A stretch of 5,069 nt of DNA from Planctomycetota bacterium (lineage in GTDB: Bacteria > Planctomycetota > Phycisphaerae > Sedimentisphaerales > Anaerobacaceae), in contig JAGLNB010000118.1 in NCBI GenBank assembly GCA_023139715.1, forward strand, positions 1 through 5,069, read 5' to 3'. Under the pieces are notes generated by a model, which made no database searches, was not told the origin of the DNA, and saw only the letters and a program-made list of their open reading frames with translations. Each line of letters opens with the position of its first letter. Position 1 is the first letter of the stretch. A program made the position numbers and the translations under genes. This document shows, piece by piece, positions 1-4,966 of this stretch.

Positions 1-1422
1 TATTCAATCCTCTCAATCGGAGACGGGCTTGTAAGCCAGTTACCATCAATAATAATTTCCATCAGTTCCGGCTTTCTCGTAACAAAAATATCGTCAAGCA
101 GCAATGTCAGCCAGGATTTATCAAAACAATTATTAAAAGCAAGCCAGCCGCTGCTGATTGCCTCAGTTATTATAGCTGCAATGGCTTTTGTGCCGGGAAT
201 GCCGAAAATTCCATTTTTATTACTTGCCGCCGGAACAGCTGCGGTTGGAAAAATCGCTACCAAATCCGAAAAAGAAGAGAAGAAGAAAAAAAACAAGGTC
301 GATTTACCACAATCAAAATCTGATAAAAAGCCGGTCGAAGAAATGCTCGATGTTGACAGAATTTCGGTACAGGTTGGAGTTCGATTAATAGGTATGCTCG
401 ACCCGCATAAAGACAGTGCCGTTTTTGAACGCATTGGCGCACTGCGAAGAAAATTCGCCCAGCAGCTCGGCTTGATTGTTCCGCTTGTCCGGCTCAAAGA
501 CAATATCAATCTTGACCCAATCGCTTATGAAATTCGGCTCGCCGAAATGCCCGTAGCAACTGGTAAAATCCAGCCGGATATGTTCCTTGCTATGGATTCC
601 GGCTCTGTTCAAACAAAAGTTCAAGGCCTTGAAACCAAGGAACCGGTTTATGGCTTGCCGGCTCTCTGGGTTACAAAAGAAAACAAAGAAGCCGCTGAGC
701 TAAACGGCTACACCGTAATAGACCCCGAATCGGTTTTTATTACGCATCTTTCCGAAACTATGAAAAAACACGCCGACGAACTGCTCACGAGAGAAGACGT
801 TCAGCTCCTCGTCGAACGGCTGCGTAAAACTCAGCCATCGCTTGTAGGCGAGGTCGTCGGAGAACTGGTGCCAATCGGGTTGCTTCAAACAGTGCTGAAA
901 AAACTTTTGAAAAACTCAATTCCAATTCGCGAGCTGACCAGCATACTCGAAGCGCTCGGCGAAAGCGCAGCGAAAACCAAAAACTCAGATATTCTAACGG
1001 AAATAGTTCGCAAAAGAATAAGCAGAACCATTACCGAACAATACAAAGACCAGGACAACAAAATCTCAGCTATAACTCTCGATGCAGCTCTCGAACATCA
1101 GATGAGCTCTTCGCTGAAACAGGAAAACGATGTAATAAGACTGGCTCTGCCGGCTGAAATAGTAATGAGTATAAACCAAAAAATAGCTAATGCCTGGAAA
1201 TCAGCAATGGACAATGGCAGAGATAAAATTATTCTTCTTTGTGATTCCAGATTGCGCTGGCCGCTGGCGGCAATGCTGGCAAGAAGCGTCTCGCAACTGC
1301 CGGTTGTGGCCTACGATGAAGTTGTACTCGGAACACCAGTAGAGTCTTTAGAGACCATACTCGCCGAGCAAACACAATTCGGAGAAACAGCAGGACTTGA
1401 GTTGGCGGGAGCCGCAAAATAG
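1..1422 (+). CDS. flhA: Flagellar biosynthesis protein FlhA, 5'-truncated by the window edge
   Basis: FlhA is the large inner-membrane subunit of the flagellar type III export gate; its cytoplasmic C-terminal domain docks export substrates and chaperones. The frame is open from base 1 without a stop, so the gene begins upstream; 473 residues are visible, against about 690 for the family, leaving roughly 220 N-terminal residues outside. Visible residues 5-29 hold the family block SIGDGLVSQLPS...GFLVTK. Two hydrophobic stretches follow (about 50-66 and 69-83, with VPGMPKIPFLLLA), the last membrane helices. A lysine-rich linker (about 86-111) leads into the soluble domain, recognisable by GYTVIDPESV, THLSE, the HADELL/LLVERL region, PIRELTSILEAL and, near the end, CDSRLRWPLAAML and PVVAYDEV. 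The ATG at 181 is internal (codon 61), not the start. A 70-nt gap separates it from the next gene. Identification is by recalled family motifs; I am very sure. Confidence 0.97.
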   Translation, partial: YSILSIGDGLVSQLPSIIISISSGFLVTKISSSSNVSQDLSKQLLKASQPLLIASVIIAAMAFVPGMPKIPFLLLAAGTAAVGKIATKSEKEEKKKKNKVDLPQSKSDKKPVEEMLDVDRISVQVGVRLIGMLDPHKDSAVFERIGALRRKFAQQLGLIVPLVRLKDNINLDPIAYEIRLAEMPVATGKIQPDMFLAMDSGSVQTKVQGLETKEPVYGLPALWVTKENKEAAELNGYTVIDPESVFITHLSETMKKHADELLTREDVQLLVERLRKTQPSLVGEVVGELVPIGLLQTVLKKLLKNSIPIRELTSILEALGESAAKTKNSDILTEIVRKRISRTITEQYKDQDNKISAITLDAALEHQMSSSLKQENDVIRLALPAEIVMSINQKIANAWKSAMDNGRDKIILLCDSRLRWPLAAMLARSVSQLPVVAYDEVVLGTPVESLETILAEQTQFGETAGLELAGAAK

Positions 1423-1492
1423 TTTATTAAAATTCAGAAACTTAAAACCTAAAAAAATTAAATAAACAAAAGCCAAAATAAGAAAGCAACTT

Positions 1493-1735
1493 ATGCCGCT
1501 GCAAAATAGAGCTATTTCCGGAAGTATCGCCGTGATGTGTTTTTTTGCGGTGGCAATTATCGGCTGGCTCAACCAGATTTCTCCGTTCACCTGCTGCAAA
1601 AGAGCTGTTACAGCTGCAATAATCGCTTACGCCATTTCCACACTGGCGGTAAAAGCTGTCAACTATATCCTTATAGATGCGATGATTAACAACCAGATGA
1701 ATCAACAGAACAAGGGAAAAAACAGTGCCAACTAA
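1493..1735 (+). CDS. Small two-helix membrane protein between flhA and fliA, function unknown
   Basis: Eighty residues, not recognised. Two hydrophobic stretches are visible: about residues 8-27 (ISGSIAVMCFFAVAIIGWL) and 38-60 (AVTAAIIAYAISTLAVKAVNY), joined by a short loop with the cysteine pair and basic residues CCKR. The C-terminal tail (about 65-80) is polar, rich in N, Q and K. This predicts a small integral inner-membrane protein. The ATG has AGAAAG 6 nt upstream as a weak ribosome-binding site, and the frame is closed by TAA at 1463-1465, so the start cannot lie far upstream. Its 3' end overlaps the fliA start by 11 nt, implying co-transcription and translational coupling with the sigma factor. 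In many bacteria flhF and flhG occupy this position; neither is here. A GTG/ATG pair at 1532-1537 is a less likely alternative start, because it would cut into the first helix. A role in export or flagellar assembly is inferred from position alone. Confidence 0.75.
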   Translation: MPLQNRAISGSIAVMCFFAVAIIGWLNQISPFTCCKRAVTAAIIAYAISTLAVKAVNYILIDAMINNQMNQQNKGKNSAN

Positions 1736-2537
1736 AACCGATACAATTTCGCAGGAGCAGCCGCAAAGCAAAGCGGCCGAAAGCAAGAAGCATTTAAAAA
1801 CTGCGGCTTTGAACGCTTACTGCGACCAGGAAAAATCACTGATTTCTGATAAGCAGATAGTTGAATTTCTGCCAATGGTAAATAAAATCGTTCAGCGAGT
1901 TGTAACTTATCTCAAACCACCGCTTTCACTGGAAGACCTTGTTTCAGCCGGCACGATAGGGCTTGTCAAAGCGGCTCGTGATTTTAATCCCACACACAAT
2001 GCCGAGTTTCAAACATACGCATACATTCGGGTTAAAGGGGCTGTAATAGATGAACTGCGAAAATGGTCGTTTGTGCCGGCCAATATCAATCAGCAGATTC
2101 GCAGCGTTTTGAAAATCAGCAGAGAAATTACAGAAACAACCGGCTACGCACCAACAGATGAGCAGCTTGCTCGAAAAGCTGGAATTACAATCGATGAACT
2201 TTACAAAATGTTTGAAAACGAACGTGCAAGAAATTTCGTTTCAATCGACAGTGCAAATGAAGAAACACCCTCGCTTGCCGGCACGTTAAAATCGTCCGGC
2301 GTAATGAGTCCTGATGAGAAAATCGAACAAGCAGAACTCATCGAAAAACTTGCCGAAGCTATACAGCAGCTTGCAAAAAAACAAAAACAAATCATCCTGC
2401 TCTACTACCAACAGCATCTTACAATGAAGCAGGTTGCCAAAGTTCTTAAAGTTACTGAATCGCGTATAAGCCAGCTGCATGCAAGCGCCCTTTTTAATTT
2501 ATCCATAAAATTGAGGCAGTGGAAAAATGACAAGTAA
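1725..2537 (+). CDS. fliA: RNA polymerase sigma-28 factor FliA (SigD/WhiG-type)
   Basis: Sigma-70 family factor that directs RNA polymerase to late flagellar and chemotaxis promoters. It has 270 residues. Region 2 spans about 48-118: LPMVNKIVQRV, then DLVSAGTIGLVKAARDF, and FQTYAYIRVKGAVIDELRKW, the typical FliA/SigD/WhiG pattern. Region 3 follows (about 123-195, with the GYAPTDEQLARKAGI helix-turn-helix-like block). Region 4 covers about 204-265, with the DNA-binding helix-turn-helix LTMKQVAKVLKVTESRISQL. There is no region 1.1. The start is GTG, with AAGGG at 1712-1716 placed 8 nt upstream; this adds about 45 polar residues before region 2, slightly longer than the 239-254 residues of well-known FliA/SigD. 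The next in-frame ATG (codon 51) would cut region 2. It overlaps the membrane-protein gene upstream and the small gene downstream by 11 nt each. Its probable antagonist is the FlgM-like gene at 4491-4757. Confidence 0.96.
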   Translation: MPTKTDTISQEQPQSKAAESKKHLKTAALNAYCDQEKSLISDKQIVEFLPMVNKIVQRVVTYLKPPLSLEDLVSAGTIGLVKAARDFNPTHNAEFQTYAYIRVKGAVIDELRKWSFVPANINQQIRSVLKISREITETTGYAPTDEQLARKAGITIDELYKMFENERARNFVSIDSANEETPSLAGTLKSSGVMSPDEKIEQAELIEKLAEAIQQLAKKQKQIILLYYQQHLTMKQVAKVLKVTESRISQLHASALFNLSIKLRQWKNDK

Positions 2538-2733
2538 CGACTTTAATCCGATTAAGCCAATAGAGGGTTTGCCGGGTATCGCAAGAGTAACCGCCACCGG
2601 CCAGCGCAAGGAGAGAAACGCTAAGCAGCAAAAAAAGAAAAGAGAAGCCGTCGATGAGCCGGACTTAATCGATGAACTTGAAACCCAAAAAAAACAAAAC
2701 GATGAAAATATCGGGCTCGATTATTGTGCTTAA
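2527..2733 (+). CDS. Small highly charged protein coupled to fliA, function unknown
   Basis: Sixty-eight residues, not recognised. The N-terminus is proline-containing (NPIKPIEGLPGIARV), the middle is strongly basic (QRKERNAKQQKKKRE, about 27-41), and the C-terminal third is acidic (EPDLIDELE), ending in GLDYCA. There is no signal peptide or membrane segment, so it should be cytosolic and probably largely disordered or helical. The ATG overlaps the last 11 nt of fliA, and GAGG at 2513-2516 lies 10 nt upstream as a ribosome-binding site, which makes translation coupled to fliA plausible. The next gene follows after 24 nt. The layout (proline-rich head, basic middle, short acidic-hydrophobic tail) resembles other small proteins I have seen in flagellar or secretion operons, but this is only an impression. 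Its tight link to fliA makes a regulator or chaperone possible. It does not resemble the FlgM C-terminal motif, which the gene at 4491 fits better. Confidence 0.72.
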   Translation: MTSNDFNPIKPIEGLPGIARVTATGQRKERNAKQQKKKREAVDEPDLIDELETQKKQNDENIGLDYCA

Positions 2734-2757
2734 AACAGAAACGGAAAAACAAACATT

Positions 2758-3021
2758 ATGAAAAAATCAACCGGACGAATTCTAAAAAATAACGACACTA
2801 AAATCGAAGGCCGTGTCCAGCTTGGCGTAATAAGTGCTAACCAAAAAACACCCTTGAAAAATGAAGGCACTGCTGATTTAGAGCCGCAGGTAAACATCAC
2901 AGAAAGTAATAGTGAATTTGCCATAATAGAAGTAAAATGCGCCTGCGGAACAATAATACACTTAAAATGCGAATATGCGGCAATGCAAAACGAAAACATG
3001 GCCGCAGACCAAACCAAATAA
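2758..3021 (+). CDS. Small protein with C-x-C-G-x4-H-x2-C motif, function unknown
   Basis: Eighty-seven residues, not recognised. The first 50 residues are polar and probably flexible. The only block that looks folded is residues 54-74, FAIIEVKCACGTIIHLKCEY: two beta-strand-like hydrophobic runs flanking Cys61, Cys63-Gly64, His68 and Cys71. Three cysteines and a histidine in this spacing could bind one zinc ion, like a compact knuckle, but no standard zinc-ribbon name fits with certainty. There is no signal peptide or membrane helix. The ATG lacks a strong Shine-Dalgarno sequence (CGGA about 12 nt upstream). It sits 24 nt after the small charged gene and 14 nt before the lipoprotein gene, so it is part of the same operon. 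Reality as a gene is supported by tight packing, same strand and the distinctive cysteine motif. Function is unknown. Confidence 0.7.
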   Translation: MKKSTGRILKNNDTKIEGRVQLGVISANQKTPLKNEGTADLEPQVNITESNSEFAIIEVKCACGTIIHLKCEYAAMQNENMAADQTK

Positions 3022-3035
3022 ATGGAGAAAATAAA

Positions 3036-3593
3036 ATGACACTTAATAAAAAAACGATTGCTGTTTTAATTATGTTTTCGCTCGCAGCTGGATTTAGCGG
3101 ATGCTCAACTTTACGAGAATCAGGAGGCACTGCAATTAATGATGAGCCAGACAAAAAACCACAAAGCAACGCCGCTGCAAACAGATTTCAGGATTCGGCT
3201 TCGCAAAAGCAGAGCCCTGTTGAGTCGGCCATAGAACTCTCACAAAAATACGCAAAACTGGCTGAAGAGACTTCCGCTGTGCGTGAAAAAAATAAAGAAC
3301 TAACCACAAACAAAAAACAGCTTGAAAAACAACTCAGCGAAACTAAAACACAATTGGCTCAGGCAAAAAAAGAATTGGACGAAGCAAATAATCTTCTAAT
3401 TGAAATGCGAATCGAGCTGAACAATTGGAAAACTGATATTCTCGGCTTCCGCGACGAAATGCGGGACGCTGAAAAAACGCAACTCGACACACTTTTAACA
3501 ATTCTCCAGGCACTCGGAGGAGAAACAAAAACCGACCCTTGCAAGCCGGCACAACCAAAAGATTCCAAAATTTCAGGCGAGCCAAATGAATAA
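3036..3593 (+). CDS. Coiled-coil lipoprotein in the flagellar operon
   Basis: Predicted lipoprotein of 185 residues. The N-terminus has basic residues (NKK), a hydrophobic core (about 7-18), and the lipobox-like end FSGC with the modified Cys at 23, followed by STLRESGG. The linker (about 24-62) is polar and low-complexity. Residues about 64-160 form a long charged heptad-type helix (ELSQKYAKLAEE, KQLEKQLSETKTQLAQAKKELDEA, then WKTDILGFRDEM), very likely a coiled coil. The C-terminal tail is short, polar and contains one Cys. I chose the ATG at 3036 because GGAG at 3024-3027 lies 8 nt upstream and this start puts the signal peptide at the N-terminus; the frame extends upstream to 2937, but that extension overlaps the preceding gene and would bury the signal. 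The stop overlaps the next gene by 8 nt. I infer an envelope-anchored rod or spacer protein, possibly flagellum-associated; no named family is assigned. Confidence 0.85.
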   Translation: MTLNKKTIAVLIMFSLAAGFSGCSTLRESGGTAINDEPDKKPQSNAAANRFQDSASQKQSPVESAIELSQKYAKLAEETSAVREKNKELTTNKKQLEKQLSETKTQLAQAKKELDEANNLLIEMRIELNNWKTDILGFRDEMRDAEKTQLDTLLTILQALGGETKTDPCKPAQPKDSKISGEPNE

Positions 3594-4263
3594 TTCAAAA
3601 ACAAAAACCAAAATGAAAATATTTTACATACTAAATCGTACTGCATTTGCCGGCTTTTGCTTTGCTGCGTTACTGCTGATGTTCGCAGCCGGATGCAACA
3701 ATTACACAGTTTCTAATCCGGCAATGAGTCATTACTATCTTAATCCAGATAAAAATCTATCAGAACTCGGCCGAGTTGCAATTGTCGAGCTTGACAATAA
3801 TTCGAGCTACCCGCAAATCAATGGTGATGTTACTGAAGCTATTTTCAGGGCACTTCAGAAAAGGCAGGTTTTTGGTCTGGCGATTGTTCGCCAAAGCGAC
3901 ACGGCCTGGCGGAGTTTGCAACTTGAGCCGGATACGACCTATACACTCGAGCAGCTGATGGCTATTCGAAAGACGCTAAACTGCGATGCCGTCCTGATTG
4001 GAAGCATTACTGAATTTAATCCCTATCCGCCAATGACAATCGGGCTCCGCCTTAAATTGGTCGATTTAAAAGATGGACAATTGGTCTGGGGGCTCGAGCA
4101 GGTCTGGGATGTAGCAGATAAAACCACTGAAAACAGGATAAAAAATTATTTTAAGAGGCAAATGAATTCCGAATTTATACCGTTGCGAGAGCAGGTAATA
4201 GCTGTTAGTCCGTTGAAATTCTTCAGGTTCGTAGCCCTGGAAATAGCCGAAACGTTCAGATAA
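3586..4263 (+). CDS. Lipoprotein with CsgG/LpoB/TolB-N-like domain
   Basis: Predicted lipoprotein of 225 residues. A lysine-rich start (KTKTKMK) precedes a hydrophobic segment (about 19-35) and the lipobox FAAGC, with Cys37. The mature part shows the alpha/beta order of the CsgG, LpoB and TolB-N type of fold: strand GRVAIVELDN (62-71), helix DVTEAIFRALQKR (81-93), strand FGLAIVR, helix LEQLMAIRKTLNCDAVLIGSI (121-141) with the typical 'CDAVLIGSITEF' turn into a strand, then TIGLRLKLVDLKDGQLVW (151-168), the 'LvD...G..vW' hairpin. The tail SPLKFFRFVALEIAETF is helical. The ATG overlaps the previous stop by 8 nt and has AGGCGA 6-9 nt upstream; Met10 (3613) lacks a ribosome-binding site. Known relatives of this fold act at the outer membrane, including FlgT/FlgO-type flagellar proteins, so an outer-membrane-side flagellar accessory is a reasonable inference. 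The family is inferred by pattern, not by search. Confidence 0.85.
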   Translation: MNNSKTKTKMKIFYILNRTAFAGFCFAALLLMFAAGCNNYTVSNPAMSHYYLNPDKNLSELGRVAIVELDNNSSYPQINGDVTEAIFRALQKRQVFGLAIVRQSDTAWRSLQLEPDTTYTLEQLMAIRKTLNCDAVLIGSITEFNPYPPMTIGLRLKLVDLKDGQLVWGLEQVWDVADKTTENRIKNYFKRQMNSEFIPLREQVIAVSPLKFFRFVALEIAETFR

Positions 4264-4282
4264 TATCGTAATTAATAATATT

Positions 4283-4319
4283 GAAAACCGGCTTTTCGGC
4301 CTAAAAAAGTCCTGACTTT
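4283..4319 (+). terminator. Two weak hairpins after the lipoprotein gene, possible transcript end
   Basis: GAAAA at 4283-4287 pairs with TTTTC at 4293-4297 around a 5-nt loop, and AAAGT at 4306-4310 pairs with ACTTT at 4315-4319 around a 4-nt loop. In addition TTTTCGG (4293-4299) is the inverse of CCGAAAA (4328-4334). None has a GC-rich stem followed by a run of T, so this is not a convincing intrinsic terminator. The position, 20 nt after the last gene of the operon, is what makes it worth listing. Confidence 0.25.
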
Positions 4320-4350
4320 ATAAAAAACCGAAAATCCAATAGAAAAAAAT

Positions 4351-4377
4351 TAAAGTTTTACAAAAAATCAACGAGAA
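4351..4377 (+). promoter_or_regulatory. Sigma-28 (FliA-type) promoter for the FlgM-like gene
   Basis: The -35 element TAAAGTTT (4351-4358) is identical to the enteric sigma-28 consensus. After exactly 11 nt comes AACGAGAA (4370-4377), which matches 5 of 8 positions of the -10 consensus GCCGATAA, including the core CGA and final AA. Transcription would start near 4384, giving a leader of about 107 nt before the ATG at 4491. The match, the correct spacer and the position in front of a FlgM-like gene, in a cluster that encodes FliA itself, support each other. The region is A/T-rich, so a chance match is possible. Confidence 0.7.
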
Positions 4378-4490
4378 AGACTTTAGGCTGGCAAGTAGAG
4401 CGTTTCAGAAAAACTAATGGCCAAAAATACAAAAGACATAACGTTGTCAGGGGATAAAAGGGCGAGAAAGATTTAGAAAGCGATAGTACG

Positions 4491-4757
4491 ATGATAGAAA
4501 AAATTGATAACAATAGTAACTTGATTAAACCAGAGCTGACTTCGAGAAAGTGCTGCTCAACACAGCAGCCGGCAAAAACCAATGCGGCAGCTTCGCTTCA
4601 AACCGATTATGCCGACCTTATTGGAAAAGCCATGCAACCTGCACAGGATGATACTGCAATCATTCAACAGGCACAAAAATTACTGGCTTCGGGAGAGTTG
4701 GAAAGTGCTGAAAATATTCGTCAGGCAGCTGAAAATATCGCAAAATTCGGCGTATAA
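4491..4757 (+). CDS. flgM: Probable anti-sigma-28 factor, FlgM-like
   Basis: FlgM binds and inhibits FliA and is secreted through the finished hook-basal body, releasing late transcription. This 88-residue protein has the FlgM layout: a short N-terminal IDNNSNLIKPEL block resembling the family's 'ID...lkPv' start, a polar low-complexity middle with CC at 21-22, and a helical C-terminal half (about 40-88). There, KAMQPAQDD, LLASGELESAENI and RQAAENIAKFGV recall the 'D...v..i+.ai.nGel....ekIA..l' pattern that contacts region 4 of sigma-28. The C-terminus is somewhat shorter than in Salmonella FlgM. The only ATG near the 5' end is 4491; the frame is closed by TAA at 4455-4457. The ribosome-binding site is weak (AGAAAG at 4475-4480). 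A sigma-28-type promoter at 4351-4377 drives it separately from the operon holding fliA, as expected for negative feedback. Family membership is my reading of the motif; a profile search would settle it. Confidence 0.62.
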   Translation: MIEKIDNNSNLIKPELTSRKCCSTQQPAKTNAAASLQTDYADLIGKAMQPAQDDTAIIQQAQKLLASGELESAENIRQAAENIAKFGV

Positions 4758-4831
4758 ACAAACCTCGACACAGCCATACATGTTGGAAAACTAAAAGATG
4801 GACGAAGCGGCAAAGGGATGAAGTGTTTTTT

Positions 4832-4849
4832 CTCTGTGTCCTCTGTGGC
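4832..4849. repeat. Tandem 9-mer, CTCTGTGTC then CTCTGTGGC
   Basis: Two adjacent 9-mers match at 8 of 9 positions. The second runs on into CTGTGGCTAAT (4843-4853), which recurs as CCGTGGTTAAT at 4920-4930 (9 of 11), on the far side of the hairpin and heptamer repeats. On the minus strand this reads as CACAGAG-type repeats, a phrase I recall from intergenic regions of several bacterial genomes. That suggests a dispersed non-coding repeat, unproven from one copy. Confidence 0.5.
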
Positions 4850-4856
4850 TAATCAA

Positions 4857-4878
4857 CCCTGCCATAGTGATGGCAGGG
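4857..4878. repeat. Perfect 8-bp inverted repeat (hairpin)
   Basis: CCCTGCCA (4857-4864) and TGGCAGGG (4871-4878) are exact inverse complements around the 6-nt loop TAGTGA. The stem is GC-rich and stable, but there is no T-run on either strand, so it is not a standard intrinsic terminator. Lying between convergent genes it could still stop or protect transcripts from either side, or be the core of a small dispersed repeat. Confidence 0.75.
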
Positions 4879-4882
4879 CTAA

Positions 4883-4917
4883 ACGAGATACGAGATACGC
4901 TTCACGAAATACGAAAA
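4883..4917. repeat. Five tandem heptamers with ACG every 7 nt
   Basis: Five consecutive 7-mers stay in exact register: ACGAGAT at 4883 and 4890, ACGCTTC at 4897, ACGAAAT at 4904 and ACGAAAA at 4911. The first two are identical, the third is the most diverged. It is non-coding and adjacent to the perfect hairpin, so both probably belong to one intergenic repeat block. Confidence 0.7.
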
Positions 4918-4966
4918 ATCCGTGGTTAATTTTGTGTGAAATTTTTGCAGTTATTAAGAGCGCATT

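Larger units (their letters stand above)
4264..4490 (+). other. Gene-free gap: end of the main operon and leader of the FlgM-like gene
   Basis: This 227-nt AT-rich stretch contains no credible coding frame. Its first third has weak inverted repeats that could end the upstream transcript. The middle carries the sigma-28-type promoter at 4351-4377. The last part, from about 4384 to 4490, would be a leader of about 107 nt before the FlgM-like start. I looked for riboswitch-like pairing in this leader and found no recognisable class. Confidence 0.7.
4758..4966. other. Intergenic repeat block downstream of the FlgM-like gene
   Basis: About 209 nt without a credible gene. It contains the tandem 9-mer, the perfect hairpin, the five heptamers and the repeated GTGGYTAAT phrase on both flanks (4845-4853 and 4922-4930). 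Base use is unlike the genes to its left. I see no transposase, RNA gene or convincing promoter in it. It probably marks the right boundary of the flagellar cluster. Confidence 0.6.

Noticed and set aside
181..1422. A 413-residue protein starting at the ATG at 181
   Set aside because: The frame is open back to base 1 and the 60 codons before it encode conserved FlhA sequence (SIGDGLVSQL and the next helix), so the ATG is internal.
1442..1786. 114-residue minus-strand frame with cysteine-rich hydrophobic start
   Set aside because: It lies wholly opposite the membrane-protein gene and the fliA start, which have better gene evidence; its hydrophobicity mirrors the complementary strand.
2937..3035. 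33-residue N-terminal extension of the coiled-coil lipoprotein
   Set aside because: It overlaps the preceding gene, would bury the signal peptide, and lacks a ribosome-binding site; the ATG at 3036 has GGAG 8 nt upstream.
4327..4334. A second sigma-28 -10 box, ACCGAAAA (6/8 match)
   Set aside because: No acceptable -35 box lies 10-12 nt upstream; the match is likely chance or part of the weak inverted repeat with 4293-4299.
4384..4490. Riboswitch or structured RNA in the leader of the FlgM-like gene
   Set aside because: I looked for c-di-GMP-type and other familiar conserved boxes and for long helices; only short, unconvincing pairings were seen.
4582..4794. 70-residue + strand frame overlapping the FlgM-like gene
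   Set aside because: Same strand, shifted frame, internal to the FlgM-like gene; no ribosome-binding site and no recognisable motif.
4857..4878. Intrinsic terminator at the perfect hairpin
   Set aside because: Stem and loop are good, but neither strand has a T-run after the stem, so I list it as an inverted repeat only.
4883..4917. CRISPR-like array in the repeat block
   Set aside because: The units are 7 nt long and directly adjacent with no spacers, so this is a short tandem repeat and not CRISPR.
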